Source of the DNA: Taibaiella koreensis
GTDB taxonomy: Bacteria > Bacteroidota > Bacteroidia > Chitinophagales > Chitinophagaceae
Assembly: GCF_003545715.1 (NCBI RefSeq)
Contig: NZ_QVNU01000001.1
Location: 682,001-746,000 of the forward strand
DNA: 64,000 nucleotides
Direction of reading: 5' to 3'
The position numbers and the translations under genes are program-made. This document shows positions 17,614-26,293 of the stretch, in pieces; within the stretch, counting starts at the first letter, position 1, and each line of letters starts with the position of its first letter. The notes beneath the pieces were generated by a model. That model worked only from the letters and a program-made list of their open reading frames with translations. It was not told where the DNA came from and did no database searches.

Positions 17614-18711
17614 ATGGCATTATTTGATTATGTGCTGGAGCCGCCAAGTTATGGATGGCGTGATGAACAGGGAAATCTGGTGAAACCCACTCAGAAGCAG
17701 ATTTTTAAAGAATTTTTTTCAAGGCTGAATATTTTTAAATCCAGGAAGAACTGGATGACTTTCACGAGTTGGGTACAACTCTTTATGTTGCTTCCCTTCC
17801 TTATCTATTTCTTCTTCTTCGCCTTTAACTGGTGGTTTGTGCTGGCAGGCTTTGTATATAGCATGATCTTCATGGGTACGCATGGCACCATCTGGTATCA
17901 CCGCTATTGTACGCATGGCGCCTACACCTTTAAGAATAAGTTCTGGCGTTTCGTTACGCAGCACCTGGTGATCAAGACTGTGTTCGAAGAGATCTATGCC
18001 GTATCGCATCATGTTCACCACGCCAAATCTGACGAGCCGGGTGATCCCTATAATGCAAATGCCGGCTTCCTGTATTGTTTCCTGGCCGATGCCAATCACC
18101 AGCCGATCAACCGCAATCTTTCTGAAGAAGATTATCAACGCGTCGTGCACCTGATGCGGCATACCGGTGTAAAACCCAATACCTACGAGCAATACCGTAA
18201 ATGGGGCAGCATTGATAGCCCCGGCCGTGTGTTGCTGAGCTGGGCACTCAACTGGGGTTTCTGGTTTGCAGCCTTATACCTTACCGGTCAGTACCTGCTG
18301 GGCGGACAAGGACTTGGCCTGGCCTGCGCGATATTCGGTTCTGCCTTTGTATGGACAGCCGGTGTGCGTACCTTCAACTACGAAGGCCATGGCAAAGGAA
18401 AGGATAAGCGGGTAGACGGTATCGATTATAACCGTAAAGATCTTTCCATTAACCAGATATGGCCCGGCTATGTAGCAGGCGAATGGCACAATAACCATCA
18501 CCTGTACCCGGCCAGCGCACGTTCGGGATTCCTGAGCTACCAGGTTGATATGGCCTATGTCTATGTCCGTTTCCTGAGCCTGATCGGTGGCGTGGATACC
18601 TACCGTGATTCGAAAAAGCAATTCCTGGAACAATATCACTATCCTTATATCGCGCAGAAAAAGGCTGTGGCAGACGCCAAGAAGTTGAAGCTGCGGGAAC
18701 AGAATGCCTGA
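17614..18711 (+). CDS. Membrane fatty acid desaturase (acyl-CoA desaturase type)
   Basis: A 365-residue integral membrane di-iron enzyme. The three histidine boxes are intact: HRYCTH at 96-101, HHVHH at 132-136 and HNNHH at 292-296, in the order and spacing of stearoyl-CoA-type delta-9 desaturases. Four hydrophobic helices lie in two pairs (about 48-90 and 205-250). It would introduce a double bond into membrane acyl chains, using electrons from a ferredoxin or cytochrome b5-like donor not found nearby. The C-terminus is a Lys-rich cytoplasmic tail. Single-gene unit with its own promoter and terminator. Confidence 0.93.
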   Translation: MALFDYVLEPPSYGWRDEQGNLVKPTQKQIFKEFFSRLNIFKSRKNWMTFTSWVQLFMLLPFLIYFFFFAFNWWFVLAGFVYSMIFMGTHGTIWYHRYCTHGAYTFKNKFWRFVTQHLVIKTVFEEIYAVSHHVHHAKSDEPGDPYNANAGFLYCFLADANHQPINRNLSEEDYQRVVHLMRHTGVKPNTYEQYRKWGSIDSPGRVLLSWALNWGFWFAALYLTGQYLLGGQGLGLACAIFGSAFVWTAGVRTFNYEGHGKGKDKRVDGIDYNRKDLSINQIWPGYVAGEWHNNHHLYPASARSGFLSYQVDMAYVYVRFLSLIGGVDTYRDSKKQFLEQYHYPYIAQKKAVADAKKLKLREQNA

Positions 18712-18729
18712 TGTTTAGAAGTTTATATA

Positions 18730-18764
18730 AAAGCTGCCCGGCAATCATTGCCGGGCAGCTTTTG
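18730..18764. terminator. Bidirectional intrinsic terminator
   Basis: Perfect stem AGCTGCCCGGCAA / TTGCCGGGCAGCT with TCA loop, flanked by A and T tracts, between the convergent desaturase and substrate-binding protein genes. Confidence 0.93.
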
Positions 18765-18820
18765 TTTATACCTGTGACACCTGTCAGAAAATGGTTATGC
18801 CTGTTGTTAGCAGTGTACGG

Positions 18821-20122
18821 TTATTGCTGCTCTACCACATAGCCGCCATTCTGATAGTGGAGCATATACAGCTTGTTGTTTTCGAGGTAGAGAAAGTCGT
18901 TCTCCCTGGACCAGGCCGGCTCTATCTCGTAGCGGGTAAAGGGCGCCGCGCTCACATCGCCGATATCTTTATTGAACACCACGCCATGCTGCTCCAGGAG
19001 GTGGCTGAGCCAGTACAGAGATTCGTAGCCCCGGTAGACCATTTCAGATGGCGTGCCGCCATAGGTGGCTGTATATTGTGTAGTCACATATTTGCCTGCT
19101 GCAGTGGTAGGATCGTAGTAGAACGGCGTCGTGTAGTGAATGCTTAATCCCATGTAGGCGCTTTGCTGGCTAAGGCCCCGCAGTGATTTCCAGGAGGGCA
19201 TTCCGAATATCTGGAAGCGGTAGCTGCGCGGCATGGCGGCAAGGGTATTGAGTATTTGCTCTGCACTGCCGATATCGAGCACGCTAACGAAGACTACATT
19301 GACCTTAGTGCTGTCAAAAAGCCGGGACAGGGTATCTGTGGTCAGCTTCAGACGGGAGCAATCCACGATGCTGAGATCTTTCTCTTCAATAAGCGCGTCC
19401 CGAAGCTGGTTATAGGCTTCTTTTTCACCGCTGGTATTGTTATTGTGAAAAATGTATTTCGGATTTTTTCCGTATTTCTTGTCGGCATAAGCGATTAGCT
19501 GGCTGATATGGGTTTTCAGCGTTGGCTGGATCAGGATAAAGTAGGGATTGTCTTTGGTATTGGCATCGGCAGGGGAAAGCGCCGAAACAAAATTGATCTT
19601 TTTCTTTTTGGCATAGGCAGCCAGTGCCGGTATATCGTTAGATTGCACGCAGCCGATGATCAGATCTGTTTGCTCCATTTTTTTTCCTGTAGTCAGCTGC
19701 GCAATATTGTCGGCGGGATCAGTTATATCGTGCACGTACCATTCCAGCTTTACATCCTTGTTCTGCATGGCCTGGGCTGCAATGCCGAGGCCTTCGTAGA
19801 AGTTAATAGCAGATTGCAGATGATCCGGAGCTTTTTTATAAAGCGGTTTCCCGTTCTGCACCAGTGCGTTCAGGTTTAGCGGCAATAGTACATCTATACG
19901 GTAAACGTCTTTTTTTCCGGCGGCAGGATATTCGGGCGGTACTCTTTTTTTGAGTTTAGGCTCGTCTTTTTTAGCGACGGGCTTATTCTTGTCCGGGTTT
20001 TTCTTTACCGGCTTTTTAACCTCTTTTTTAAACAGCTTTTTCCAGAATTGCGCAGGGGAAGCAACGGGCGTAAGCAAGCTGCAGGCCACTACGAGAAAAA
20101 GGATCTTAAGGCATTTCTTCAT
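18821..20122 (-). CDS. Periplasmic ligand-binding protein, type 1 (Peripla_BP_6-like)
   Basis: About 433 residues. ATG 20122 gives MKKCLKILFLVVACSLL, a signal peptide. A basic, Pro-rich linker (about 25-65, many KKP repeats) follows, then a two-lobe type 1 periplasmic-binding fold: VYRIDVLLPLNLNAL, HLQSAINFYEGLGIAAQAM, LIIGCVQSNDIPALAAYAKKKKINFVSALSP, KYIFHNNN and SEMVYRGYESLYWLSHLLE. This is the Leu/Ile/Val-binding and LpoA-like superfamily. No ABC permease or ATPase is adjacent, so a sensing or peptidoglycan-related role is as likely as transport. The basic linker could touch the cell wall; that is inference. Confidence 0.78.
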   Translation of the reverse strand: MKKCLKILFLVVACSLLTPVASPAQFWKKLFKKEVKKPVKKNPDKNKPVAKKDEPKLKKRVPPEYPAAGKKDVYRIDVLLPLNLNALVQNGKPLYKKAPDHLQSAINFYEGLGIAAQAMQNKDVKLEWYVHDITDPADNIAQLTTGKKMEQTDLIIGCVQSNDIPALAAYAKKKKINFVSALSPADANTKDNPYFILIQPTLKTHISQLIAYADKKYGKNPKYIFHNNNTSGEKEAYNQLRDALIEEKDLSIVDCSRLKLTTDTLSRLFDSTKVNVVFVSVLDIGSAEQILNTLAAMPRSYRFQIFGMPSWKSLRGLSQQSAYMGLSIHYTTPFYYDPTTAAGKYVTTQYTATYGGTPSEMVYRGYESLYWLSHLLEQHGVVFNKDIGDVSAAPFTRYEIEPAWSRENDFLYLENNKLYMLHYQNGGYVVEQQ

Positions 20123-20201
20123 AGACAAAGGAAACAAAAGCATGCGAAACAAAGCAGCGCTCTTCCGGGAAAGAGCATTGCACACGGGATATGGTGAATT
20201 G

Positions 20202-20209
20202 CAAATCTA
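20202..20209 (-). promoter_or_regulatory. -7 promoter element for the ligand-binding protein gene
   Basis: TAGATTTG on the reverse strand, exact match to TAnnTTTG, about 80 bp before the ATG at 20122. Confidence 0.55.
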
Positions 20210-20379
20210 ACTAAATCTTAAAGAAGGCTTTCCTTTTAGCATTTTTTTAAACCTGTGATCCCATGGTTATCTGCAATTAACAGGTAGCTAAACGGTTTAT
20301 AGCAATTGCCTTCCGGGGCAAGCCATAGGCCTTCGGCACTGCTTTTGGATATGCCTGCGATTCTTGCTACTTTCGCCTT

Positions 20380-21057
20380 ATGCCCGAATTCAGCTTTACA
20401 GAGGAGAACTACCTTAAAGCCATCTACTACCTGCAGCAGGATAGCCCCAGCAAAGATGTATCGGTGAACGATATTGCGGAAAAAATGAATACCCGTCCTG
20501 CTACGGTAACGGATATGTTGCGCAAGCTCTCCGACAAAAAGTTGATCCATTATGAAAAATACAAAAAGACACAGCTGAGCAAGACGGGCATGTCCGTAGC
20601 CCTGCAGATCGTACGAAAGCACAGGCTTTGGGAGGTGTTCCTGCACGAAAAGCTGCATTTTTCCTGGGATGAGGTACATGAAGTTGCCGAAGAGCTGGAG
20701 CATATCCGCTCTGCAAAGCTGATCGAGCGGTTGGATGAGTTCCTGGATTTTCCCCGGTTCGACCCCCACGGCGATCCTATTCCTAACGCCGCAGGAGAGG
20801 TAAAGCCGGCGTCAAATACCACGCTGTCGCAAACAGAGGCCGGCAAAAAGCTTAAGCTCGTAGCAGTCAAAGATACTTCTTCCGCCTTTTTGCAGCACCT
20901 GGAACGTTTCGGCCTGCACATTGGCGTACAATTGATCGTCGATGAGTTTTTGCCCTTCGATCACAGTGTAATGGTCAGCATCGACCAGGCTCCCCCGGTA
21001 ATGCTTTCCGATAAGATCGCAGCCAACCTGCTGGTAGTTGATACCGGCAAAAAATAA
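20380..21057 (+). CDS. DtxR/MntR family metal-dependent transcriptional regulator
   Basis: A 225-residue repressor with the three DtxR parts: winged helix (about 5-65; FTEENYLKAIYYL, VSVNDIAEKMNTRPATVTDMLRKL, LIHYEKYKKTQLSKTG), metal-binding and dimerisation region (about 70-140; VRKHRLWEVFL, DEVHEVAEELEHI, FDPHGDPIP) and a C-terminal SH3-like FeoA domain (about 150-225). Such proteins bind DNA when loaded with Mn2+ or Fe2+ and control uptake genes. No metal transporter is next to it, so its targets are elsewhere. The ATG at 20380 places the helix-turn-helix at the usual distance. Confidence 0.93.
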   Translation: MPEFSFTEENYLKAIYYLQQDSPSKDVSVNDIAEKMNTRPATVTDMLRKLSDKKLIHYEKYKKTQLSKTGMSVALQIVRKHRLWEVFLHEKLHFSWDEVHEVAEELEHIRSAKLIERLDEFLDFPRFDPHGDPIPNAAGEVKPASNTTLSQTEAGKKLKLVAVKDTSSAFLQHLERFGLHIGVQLIVDEFLPFDHSVMVSIDQAPPVMLSDKIAANLLVVDTGKK

Positions 21058-21067
21058 TCTAATCTGA

Positions 21068-21190
21068 GTATCCGGATATAGGAAACAAAGGCGGTCCTTG
21101 AGCTTGTCGAAAGGACAACGATGGTGCTTCGACAAGCTCAGCAACCGTTATTTAGGAGCAAATTGTATCCCGTTTCCTATTTCCGGATAG
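21068..21190. repeat. Nested inverted-repeat element (REP/MITE-like)
   Basis: Outer arms of 19 bp (21068-21086 and 21172-21190) match in 17 positions as inverted repeats. Inside them, TGAGCTTGTCGAA (21099-21111) and TTCGACAAGCTCA (21128-21140) form a perfect 13-bp inverted repeat with a 16-nt loop. The element lies between the dtxR-like gene and the YggS gene and codes for nothing apparent. The CTTCGACAAGCTCAG core is of the kind seen as dispersed palindromic repeats in Bacteroidota genomes. Confidence 0.75.
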
Positions 21191-21218
21191 TCACTTAATT
21201 CTAAATATAATTACCTCA

Positions 21219-21893
21219 ATGATCACAGCAGAAGCTTTCGGGCAGCTGACCCATACCTTGCAGGAAACCCAAGCGACATTGATCGCTGTATCCAAACTTA
21301 AGCCGGTTTCAGATATTGAAGCGTTGTACCGGCTTGGTCAGCGGGATTTCGGCGAGAACTACGTGCAGGAGCTTGTAGAAAAGCAGGCGCAGCTACCGGC
21401 CGATATCCGATGGCATTTTATAGGGCACCTGCAATCCAATAAGGTAAAATATATCGCACCTTTCGTGCACCTGATACACGGTGTAGACAGCTTCCGGCTA
21501 CTGAGCGAGATCAATAAGCAAGGCGAAAAATACGACCGGCAGATACCCTGCCTCCTGCAGCTTCATATTGCGGGGGAAGAAACCAAGTTTGGGCTGGACG
21601 AGAAGGAAATGATTGACCTGCTGGAACACTATGAAGTGCAGCGGGCGCAGCTGCGCTATGTGCGTATCGACGGGCTGATGGGCATGGCCTCTTTCACGGC
21701 AGACAAGGCGCAGGTTGCCGCCGAGTTCCGTAACCTGAAGGCAATGTTCCAGCTGGCCCGCCAGAGTTACTTTTTAGGACAGGAGCATTTCCATATCCTG
21801 TCGATGGGAATGAGCGGCGATTATGAGACAGCCATTGCTGAAGGCAGCACTCATGTACGTATTGGTAGCCTGCTTTTCGGACAACGGCAATAA
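21219..21893 (+). CDS. YggS/PROSC family pyridoxal phosphate homeostasis protein
   Basis: A 224-residue cytosolic protein with the YggS TIM-barrel signatures: the PLP lysine K26 in LIAVSKLKP, FGENYVQELVEK near 44, WHFIGHLQSNKVKYI near 65-79, and the closing LSMGMSGDYETAIAEGSTHVRIGSLLFG. The family binds PLP without a known catalytic role and keeps vitamin B6 and amino acid pools in balance. Followed after 80 bp by the adaptor gene. No strong -7 element is seen before it; the repeat element at 21068-21190 occupies most of the upstream DNA. Confidence 0.95.
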   Translation: MITAEAFGQLTHTLQETQATLIAVSKLKPVSDIEALYRLGQRDFGENYVQELVEKQAQLPADIRWHFIGHLQSNKVKYIAPFVHLIHGVDSFRLLSEINKQGEKYDRQIPCLLQLHIAGEETKFGLDEKEMIDLLEHYEVQRAQLRYVRIDGLMGMASFTADKAQVAAEFRNLKAMFQLARQSYFLGQEHFHILSMGMSGDYETAIAEGSTHVRIGSLLFGQRQ

Positions 21894-21973
21894 AATATTT
21901 TACCGGGTTTTAAACCGGGGAGGATTTAAATAGTCCTAATCCGCCGGAAACCGGCGATCACCCTTTTTTAATT

Positions 21974-23083
21974 ATGCAGCAAACATCTGTACCAGGCCCG
22001 GGGTCGCGTTTTTATCTTCAATGCAATCGGAATAGCGGATTAACGAAAATATTGGCCGCATGGCTCCTGTTGGCTGCCGCCGGTTGTCATTCCGGCAAAG
22101 AAAAGAAACCAAAGGATAAAGGCCCACAGGGGCTTAGGGCAGAAGCAGTAGTGGTGCAGCCTACTACGCTGGATGCGGTATATGAAAGCAGCGGGAACCT
22201 GCTGGCCAATGAAGCGATCAACGTTTACCCGGAAGTTTCGGGGCGCATTACGGCCATTCATTTCAGAGAAGGCGCGCCTGTGCACAAAGGCGATCTGCTG
22301 ATACAGCTTTACGATGGCGACATCAGAGCGCAGATACAGAAATTAAAAGTGCAACGCCAGCTGCAGGTCATTACCAAAGAACGGCAGGATGAGCTGCTCG
22401 CCATCAACGGCATCAGCAAGCAGGAATACGACAATACGGTGGCCCAGATCGCTTCTATCGATGCCGATGTGGAATATAATGAGGCCTTATTGCGGCGCCT
22501 GCAGATCAAGGCTTCATTCGATGGTATTATCGGGTTGCGTAATGTGAGCGTGGGCGCAGTCGTTACGCCCACTACACTCGTTACCATCATCCAGCAGGTG
22601 AATCCCTTAAAGCTGGACTTTCCAATACCGGAGCAGTATAAAGGCGTGATCCGTACGGGTAATGTAGTACGCTTTACGGTAACGGGCAGCCGTGATACCA
22701 TGAGCGGCCAGATCGTAGCCATACAGCCCGGCGCCGACGCTACTACCCGTACCATTATGATGCGGGCACTGGTACCCAATGCTGCCAACAAGCTGGTGCC
22801 AGGCGCTTTTGCCAATGTATACCTCACGCTTGACCGGAACAGTGGCGCCATCATGGTCCCTTCTCAAAGCATTATTCCTACGACACGGGATAAGAAGGTG
22901 GCCGTACTGCGCGGCGGTAAAGCAGAGCTGGTCACAGTCACAACGGGCATGCGGGAAGTTGAGGACGTGGAAATATTGCATGGGTTGACGCCCGGCGATA
23001 CCGTACTGACCACCGGTATTATGCAGGTGAAACCCGGTGTGGAAGTGAAGGTGACCAAAATAAAGCAAAACACCGCCAGATAA
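21974..23083 (+). CDS. RND efflux periplasmic adaptor (membrane fusion protein), lipoprotein
   Basis: A 369-residue HlyD/AcrA-type adaptor. The N-terminus ends in a lipobox-like LLLAAAGC with Cys38 after an unusually long 25-residue n-region, so the true start could be later, but no other ATG exists before the Cys. Then come the lipoyl halves (about 75-110, YPEVSGRITAIHFREGAPVHKGDLLIQ; about 165-195, LQIKASFDGIIGLRNVSVGAVV), a short coiled-coil hairpin between them, and beta-barrel and membrane-proximal domains (about 205-365). Adaptors of this class link an RND pump to an outer-membrane channel. No pump or channel gene follows; a terminator does. Confidence 0.9.
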   Translation: MQQTSVPGPGSRFYLQCNRNSGLTKILAAWLLLAAAGCHSGKEKKPKDKGPQGLRAEAVVVQPTTLDAVYESSGNLLANEAINVYPEVSGRITAIHFREGAPVHKGDLLIQLYDGDIRAQIQKLKVQRQLQVITKERQDELLAINGISKQEYDNTVAQIASIDADVEYNEALLRRLQIKASFDGIIGLRNVSVGAVVTPTTLVTIIQQVNPLKLDFPIPEQYKGVIRTGNVVRFTVTGSRDTMSGQIVAIQPGADATTRTIMMRALVPNAANKLVPGAFANVYLTLDRNSGAIMVPSQSIIPTTRDKKVAVLRGGKAELVTVTTGMREVEDVEILHGLTPGDTVLTTGIMQVKPGVEVKVTKIKQNTAR

Positions 23084-23097
23084 TCGTATAGGATAAG

Positions 23098-23137
23098 AAC
23101 AAGGGGCATTGCTGTAACACAATGCCCCTTGTTCTTT
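23098..23137. terminator. Bidirectional intrinsic terminator
   Basis: Perfect 14-bp stem AACAAGGGGCATTG / CAATGCCCCTTGTT with an 8-nt loop, between the adaptor gene and convergent thiL. Confidence 0.9.
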
Positions 23138-23158
23138 ATATCGTCCTGGGTCGGTCGT

Positions 23159-24190
23159 TTACTGAAAAGCTACCCAGCCCTGGGCAACCAGCTCATGCTT
23201 GTTGCCTTTGCGTGTAATGAGATTACGGCCTTCTTCCGGCGGCGTCATATGCCCAATCACGCTGATCAGCTCCTGCATACGCAGCTTATCGTAATCTTCC
23301 TGTTTAATGGTGAATAGCAGCTCGTAATCCTCGCCGCCGCTGAGCGCGCAGGCCGTGGGATCGATGTCGAATTTATAAGCCACTTCGCGTGTCTCGTCGT
23401 GGAAGGGTATCTTGTCTTCATACAGCACGCAGCCGGTGTTGCTTTGCCGGCACAGGTGCAGGATCTCGGAGCTCAGGCCATCGCTCACGTCCATCATTGC
23501 GGTGGGCATGATCTCCTGTTCTGCCAGCCATTCCACGATATCGAGCCGGGCCTCGGGCTTCAGCAGCCGGCCGGTCACGTAGGCGCGTCCTTCCAGGTCG
23601 GGTGTTACCCCGGGGTTTTCGAGAAAGATCTTCTTTTCCCTTTCGAGTAGCTGTAAGCCCAGGTAAGCCGCTCCCAGGTCGCCTGTAACGCACAGCAGAT
23701 CATTGGGGCCGGCGCCGCTACGGGTAACGAATTTGTTGGGCGTTACCTCACCGATAGCGGTAATGCTGATAAGCAATCCTCTTTGCGAGCTGATGGTATC
23801 GCCACCTATCAGGTCTACATTATAATGCCGGCAAGCTGCATATACGCCCTCGTAAAATTCGTCCAGGGCTTCCACCGAAAAGCGGTTGCTGATGCCTATA
23901 TTCAAGGTGATGTGCGTAGGGATAGCGTTCATGGCGCAGATGTCGGAAAGGTTGACCACGACAGATTTGTACCCAAGGTGCTTCAATGGCGTATACATCA
24001 GGTCGAAGTGCACACCCTCTACCAGCATATCGCTGGAGATTACGGTTTGCTTGCCAAACTGGTCGATGACTGCGGCATCATCGCCGATGCTGAGGATGGT
24101 GCTGGCCTGCCGGGTCTCATTGTTGCGGGTCAGGTGGTCGATAAGTCCAAATTCTCCAAGGCTGGCTATTTCTGTACGTTCTTCACTCAT
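23159..24190 (-). CDS. thiL: Thiamine-monophosphate kinase
   Basis: A 343-residue cytosolic ATP-dependent kinase making thiamine diphosphate from thiamine monophosphate. PurM-like ATP-binding signatures: SIGDDAAVI near 34, ISSDMLVEGVHFDL near 51, NLSDICAMNAIP near 79, LIGGDTISSQ near 124, MDVSDGLSSEI near 225 and SGGEDYELLFT near 277. Length is typical. It is divergent from the lipoprotein gene at 24260. Other thiamine genes are absent from the window. Confidence 0.95.
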   Translation of the reverse strand: MSEERTEIASLGEFGLIDHLTRNNETRQASTILSIGDDAAVIDQFGKQTVISSDMLVEGVHFDLMYTPLKHLGYKSVVVNLSDICAMNAIPTHITLNIGISNRFSVEALDEFYEGVYAACRHYNVDLIGGDTISSQRGLLISITAIGEVTPNKFVTRSGAGPNDLLCVTGDLGAAYLGLQLLEREKKIFLENPGVTPDLEGRAYVTGRLLKPEARLDIVEWLAEQEIMPTAMMDVSDGLSSEILHLCRQSNTGCVLYEDKIPFHDETREVAYKFDIDPTACALSGGEDYELLFTIKQEDYDKLRMQELISVIGHMTPPEEGRNLITRKGNKHELVAQGWVAFQ

Positions 24191-24239
24191 ATTGTTGCTT
24201 TTGACCGGGGCGGCGATTAGGAAAAAAGGGCAGGTTTAT

Positions 24240-24247
24240 TACATTTG
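24240..24247 (+). promoter_or_regulatory. -7 promoter element for the lipoprotein-rsmE-DUF4159-yraN operon
   Basis: TACATTTG matches the consensus exactly and ends 12 bp before the ATG at 24260, so the leader would be very short. Confidence 0.6.
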
Positions 24248-24259
24248 CGTACTAAAGCA

Positions 24260-24880
24260 ATGCTGATGCGCTTACGATCTCTATTACCCGTGGTTTTTTG
24301 CTGCGCCTTATTCGCCTGCAAAGAAAAGCAAAATTCCGCTTCCACTGAAGAAAAAGCGACCACCGGCCAGGAGCCGCCGCAGAAGACGGGCGATACCACC
24401 GAGACTTATTTTTCTATCACTGATTATTTTAACGACCAGTGGAAAAACCGGAATGGAGATCCTTATACGCTATTGAAGATCGTGGAGACAAACGGCCGGC
24501 GCGACAGCGCTTACGTGCCACTCGACGGCGTATTGTGGGGGCGGCTCCGCGCCTACTTTGATGCCGCAGATATCAGCGATAAAAAATACCTGGGCTGGTA
24601 CAAATTTGATATGTTTACCGACGAGACCACGGAGACCACGCACTTGCATTACGAAGCTGTAGCGGCCGATCTGTTCCTGCGTAAAATGGATATTTCGGCA
24701 GATATGGTCACCAACCTGGTCAAATCGATCTATATGGAGACCAGCAGGCAGCAGGATGGTCGCCTGGTGCGCCAGAAGCTGCAGTATATGCCCGACCGCA
24801 TTTTCCAGATCCAGATCCTCGGATCGGAAAAGGGCAATATAACTAAGGATACCTTGCTGGAATACCGTTTTAAATACTGA
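24260..24880 (+). CDS. Hypothetical lipoprotein
   Basis: About 206 residues. The N-terminus MLMRLRSLLPVVFCCALFAC is a lipoprotein-type signal with the lipid Cys at about residue 20, followed by a low-complexity Ser/Thr/Glu/Pro linker (about 25-50) and a soluble domain (ITDYFNDQWKNRNGDPYTLLK onward) rich in charged residues. I do not recognise the family. A second ATG two codons later is an equal alternative start; the TTG at 24245 lies inside the promoter element and is ruled out. First gene of an operon: its stop is 4 bp before the rsmE start. Confidence 0.78.
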   Translation: MLMRLRSLLPVVFCCALFACKEKQNSASTEEKATTGQEPPQKTGDTTETYFSITDYFNDQWKNRNGDPYTLLKIVETNGRRDSAYVPLDGVLWGRLRAYFDAADISDKKYLGWYKFDMFTDETTETTHLHYEAVAADLFLRKMDISADMVTNLVKSIYMETSRQQDGRLVRQKLQYMPDRIFQIQILGSEKGNITKDTLLEYRFKY

Positions 24881-24884
24881 CCCC

Positions 24885-25595
24885 ATGCTGCCTTATTTTT
24901 ACCATGAAGCGCTTGTTGCAGGCCAACAGGTATTTACACTTGATGAAGCCACCTCCAAGCATTGTATACAGGTATTGCGTATGCAGGAGGGCGAGCATAT
25001 GCTGCTGACGAACGGGAAAGGGCTGCGCGCGCGGGTAAGCATTGTCGCAGCCGAACGCAAACGTTGCGGGGTACAGGTGGTAACCCTGGAAACCCTTACA
25101 GAAAGGCCCTATGCGCTGTCGTTGGGTATTGCCTTTACCAAGAACAACAGCCGTAATGAGTGGCTGCTGGAGAAGGCTACGGAGATGGGCATCGAGCACA
25201 TTTATCCTTTGACGGTGCAGCGTAGCGAAAAAGAGAAGTTCAATGCCGAAAGACTGAAGCTGATATTAATATCGGCAATGCTGCAATCGCAGCAATGCTT
25301 CCTGCCCCGACTACATGAACCCCAGCCGTTGAAACAGCTGATGACCGCAGCGGCGGAGCAGAAGCTGCTGGCCCATTGCCTGAGCGGCGAGCCGCGCCAT
25401 TCGTTGCTGCAGGCCATGCAGCCATCCAGAAGCACATTGGTGCTTATAGGGCCTGAAGGCGACTTTACCAGGGAAGAAGTATCTTTATGCCTGGAGCAGG
25501 GTTTCAGCCCGGTTTCACTGGGCGCCAACCGCCTGCGCACCGAGACTGCAGGGCTGTATGCCTGTACCGTTTTTAATGCTCTGAACTATGCGTAA
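24885..25595 (+). CDS. rsmE: 16S rRNA (uracil(1498)-N(3))-methyltransferase
   Basis: A 236-residue SPOUT-class enzyme that methylates N3 of U1498 in 16S rRNA with S-adenosylmethionine. N-terminal PUA-like domain (about 1-70; HCIQVLRMQEGEHMLLTNGKG), then the knotted methyltransferase domain with GIAFTKNNSRNEWLLEKATEMG near 86, IGPEGDFTREE near 186 and LGANRLRTETAGLYA near 213. It overlaps the next gene by 8 bp, so the two are translationally coupled. Confidence 0.96.
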   Translation: MLPYFYHEALVAGQQVFTLDEATSKHCIQVLRMQEGEHMLLTNGKGLRARVSIVAAERKRCGVQVVTLETLTERPYALSLGIAFTKNNSRNEWLLEKATEMGIEHIYPLTVQRSEKEKFNAERLKLILISAMLQSQQCFLPRLHEPQPLKQLMTAAAEQKLLAHCLSGEPRHSLLQAMQPSRSTLVLIGPEGDFTREEVSLCLEQGFSPVSLGANRLRTETAGLYACTVFNALNYA

Positions 25596-26250
25596 ACTGC
25601 TTTGCAGCCTGTTGCTGATCCTGATGATACCTGCTGTGCATGCGCAGCAAATAAAGCTTGCCTTGCTGGTTTACGGCGGTGGTGGAGACTGGTATGCCAA
25701 TCCAACAGCTTTAAAGAACCTGGCACAATTCTGCAACCAGAACCTGCATACGGCATTTGCTGCCACAGAAGCCCAGGTGGAGGCCGGCAGTGCCGACCTG
25801 TTCAACTATCCCTTTGTGCATGCAACCGGCCATGGTCGTATTTCCTTTAGCGATGCAGAAGCCAAAAACCTGCGGTTGTACCTGGAAAGCGGCGGCTTCC
25901 TGCATATCGACGACAACTTCGGCATAGATCCCTATGTACGGCCCGAGATGAAGAAGGTGTTTCCCGAACTGGATTTTGTCGAGCTGCCTTTCTCGCATCC
26001 TGTTTATCATCAGCAATACAATTTTCCCAACGGCTTGCCAAAGATCCATGAGCACGATGGTAAGCAGCCCCATGGCTACGGCCTTATTTATAAAGGACGG
26101 CTGGTATGCTTTTACACTTTCGACTGCGATATCGGTGATGGCTGGGAAGATCCTGAAGTACATAACGATGGACCCGAAAAGCGGCAGCAGGCCTTGCAGA
26201 TGGGCGCCAACATCATCCGGTATGTATTTACCGGTAATGCTAAATCTTAA
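25588..26250 (+). CDS. Secreted DUF4159 domain protein
   Basis: A 220-residue protein with a signal peptide (MRKLLCSLLLILMIPAVHAQ) followed by a DUF4159 domain, a class I glutamine-amidotransferase-like fold. Visible blocks: LALLVYGGGGDWYANPTAL, FNYPFVHATGHGRISFS, LRLYLESGGFLHIDDNFG and FSHPVYHQQYNFPNGLPKIHEHDG. The function is unknown; the family occurs in Bacteroidota, often beside BatA/MoxR-type gene sets, which are absent here. Starts 8 bp inside rsmE and is followed by yraN after 43 bp. Confidence 0.9.
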   Translation: MRKLLCSLLLILMIPAVHAQQIKLALLVYGGGGDWYANPTALKNLAQFCNQNLHTAFAATEAQVEAGSADLFNYPFVHATGHGRISFSDAEAKNLRLYLESGGFLHIDDNFGIDPYVRPEMKKVFPELDFVELPFSHPVYHQQYNFPNGLPKIHEHDGKQPHGYGLIYKGRLVCFYTFDCDIGDGWEDPEVHNDGPEKRQQALQMGANIIRYVFTGNAKS

Positions 26251-26293
26251 GGGCGCACCGGCCTTTTCTATTATCTTAAAAAAAGCGAGTGCC

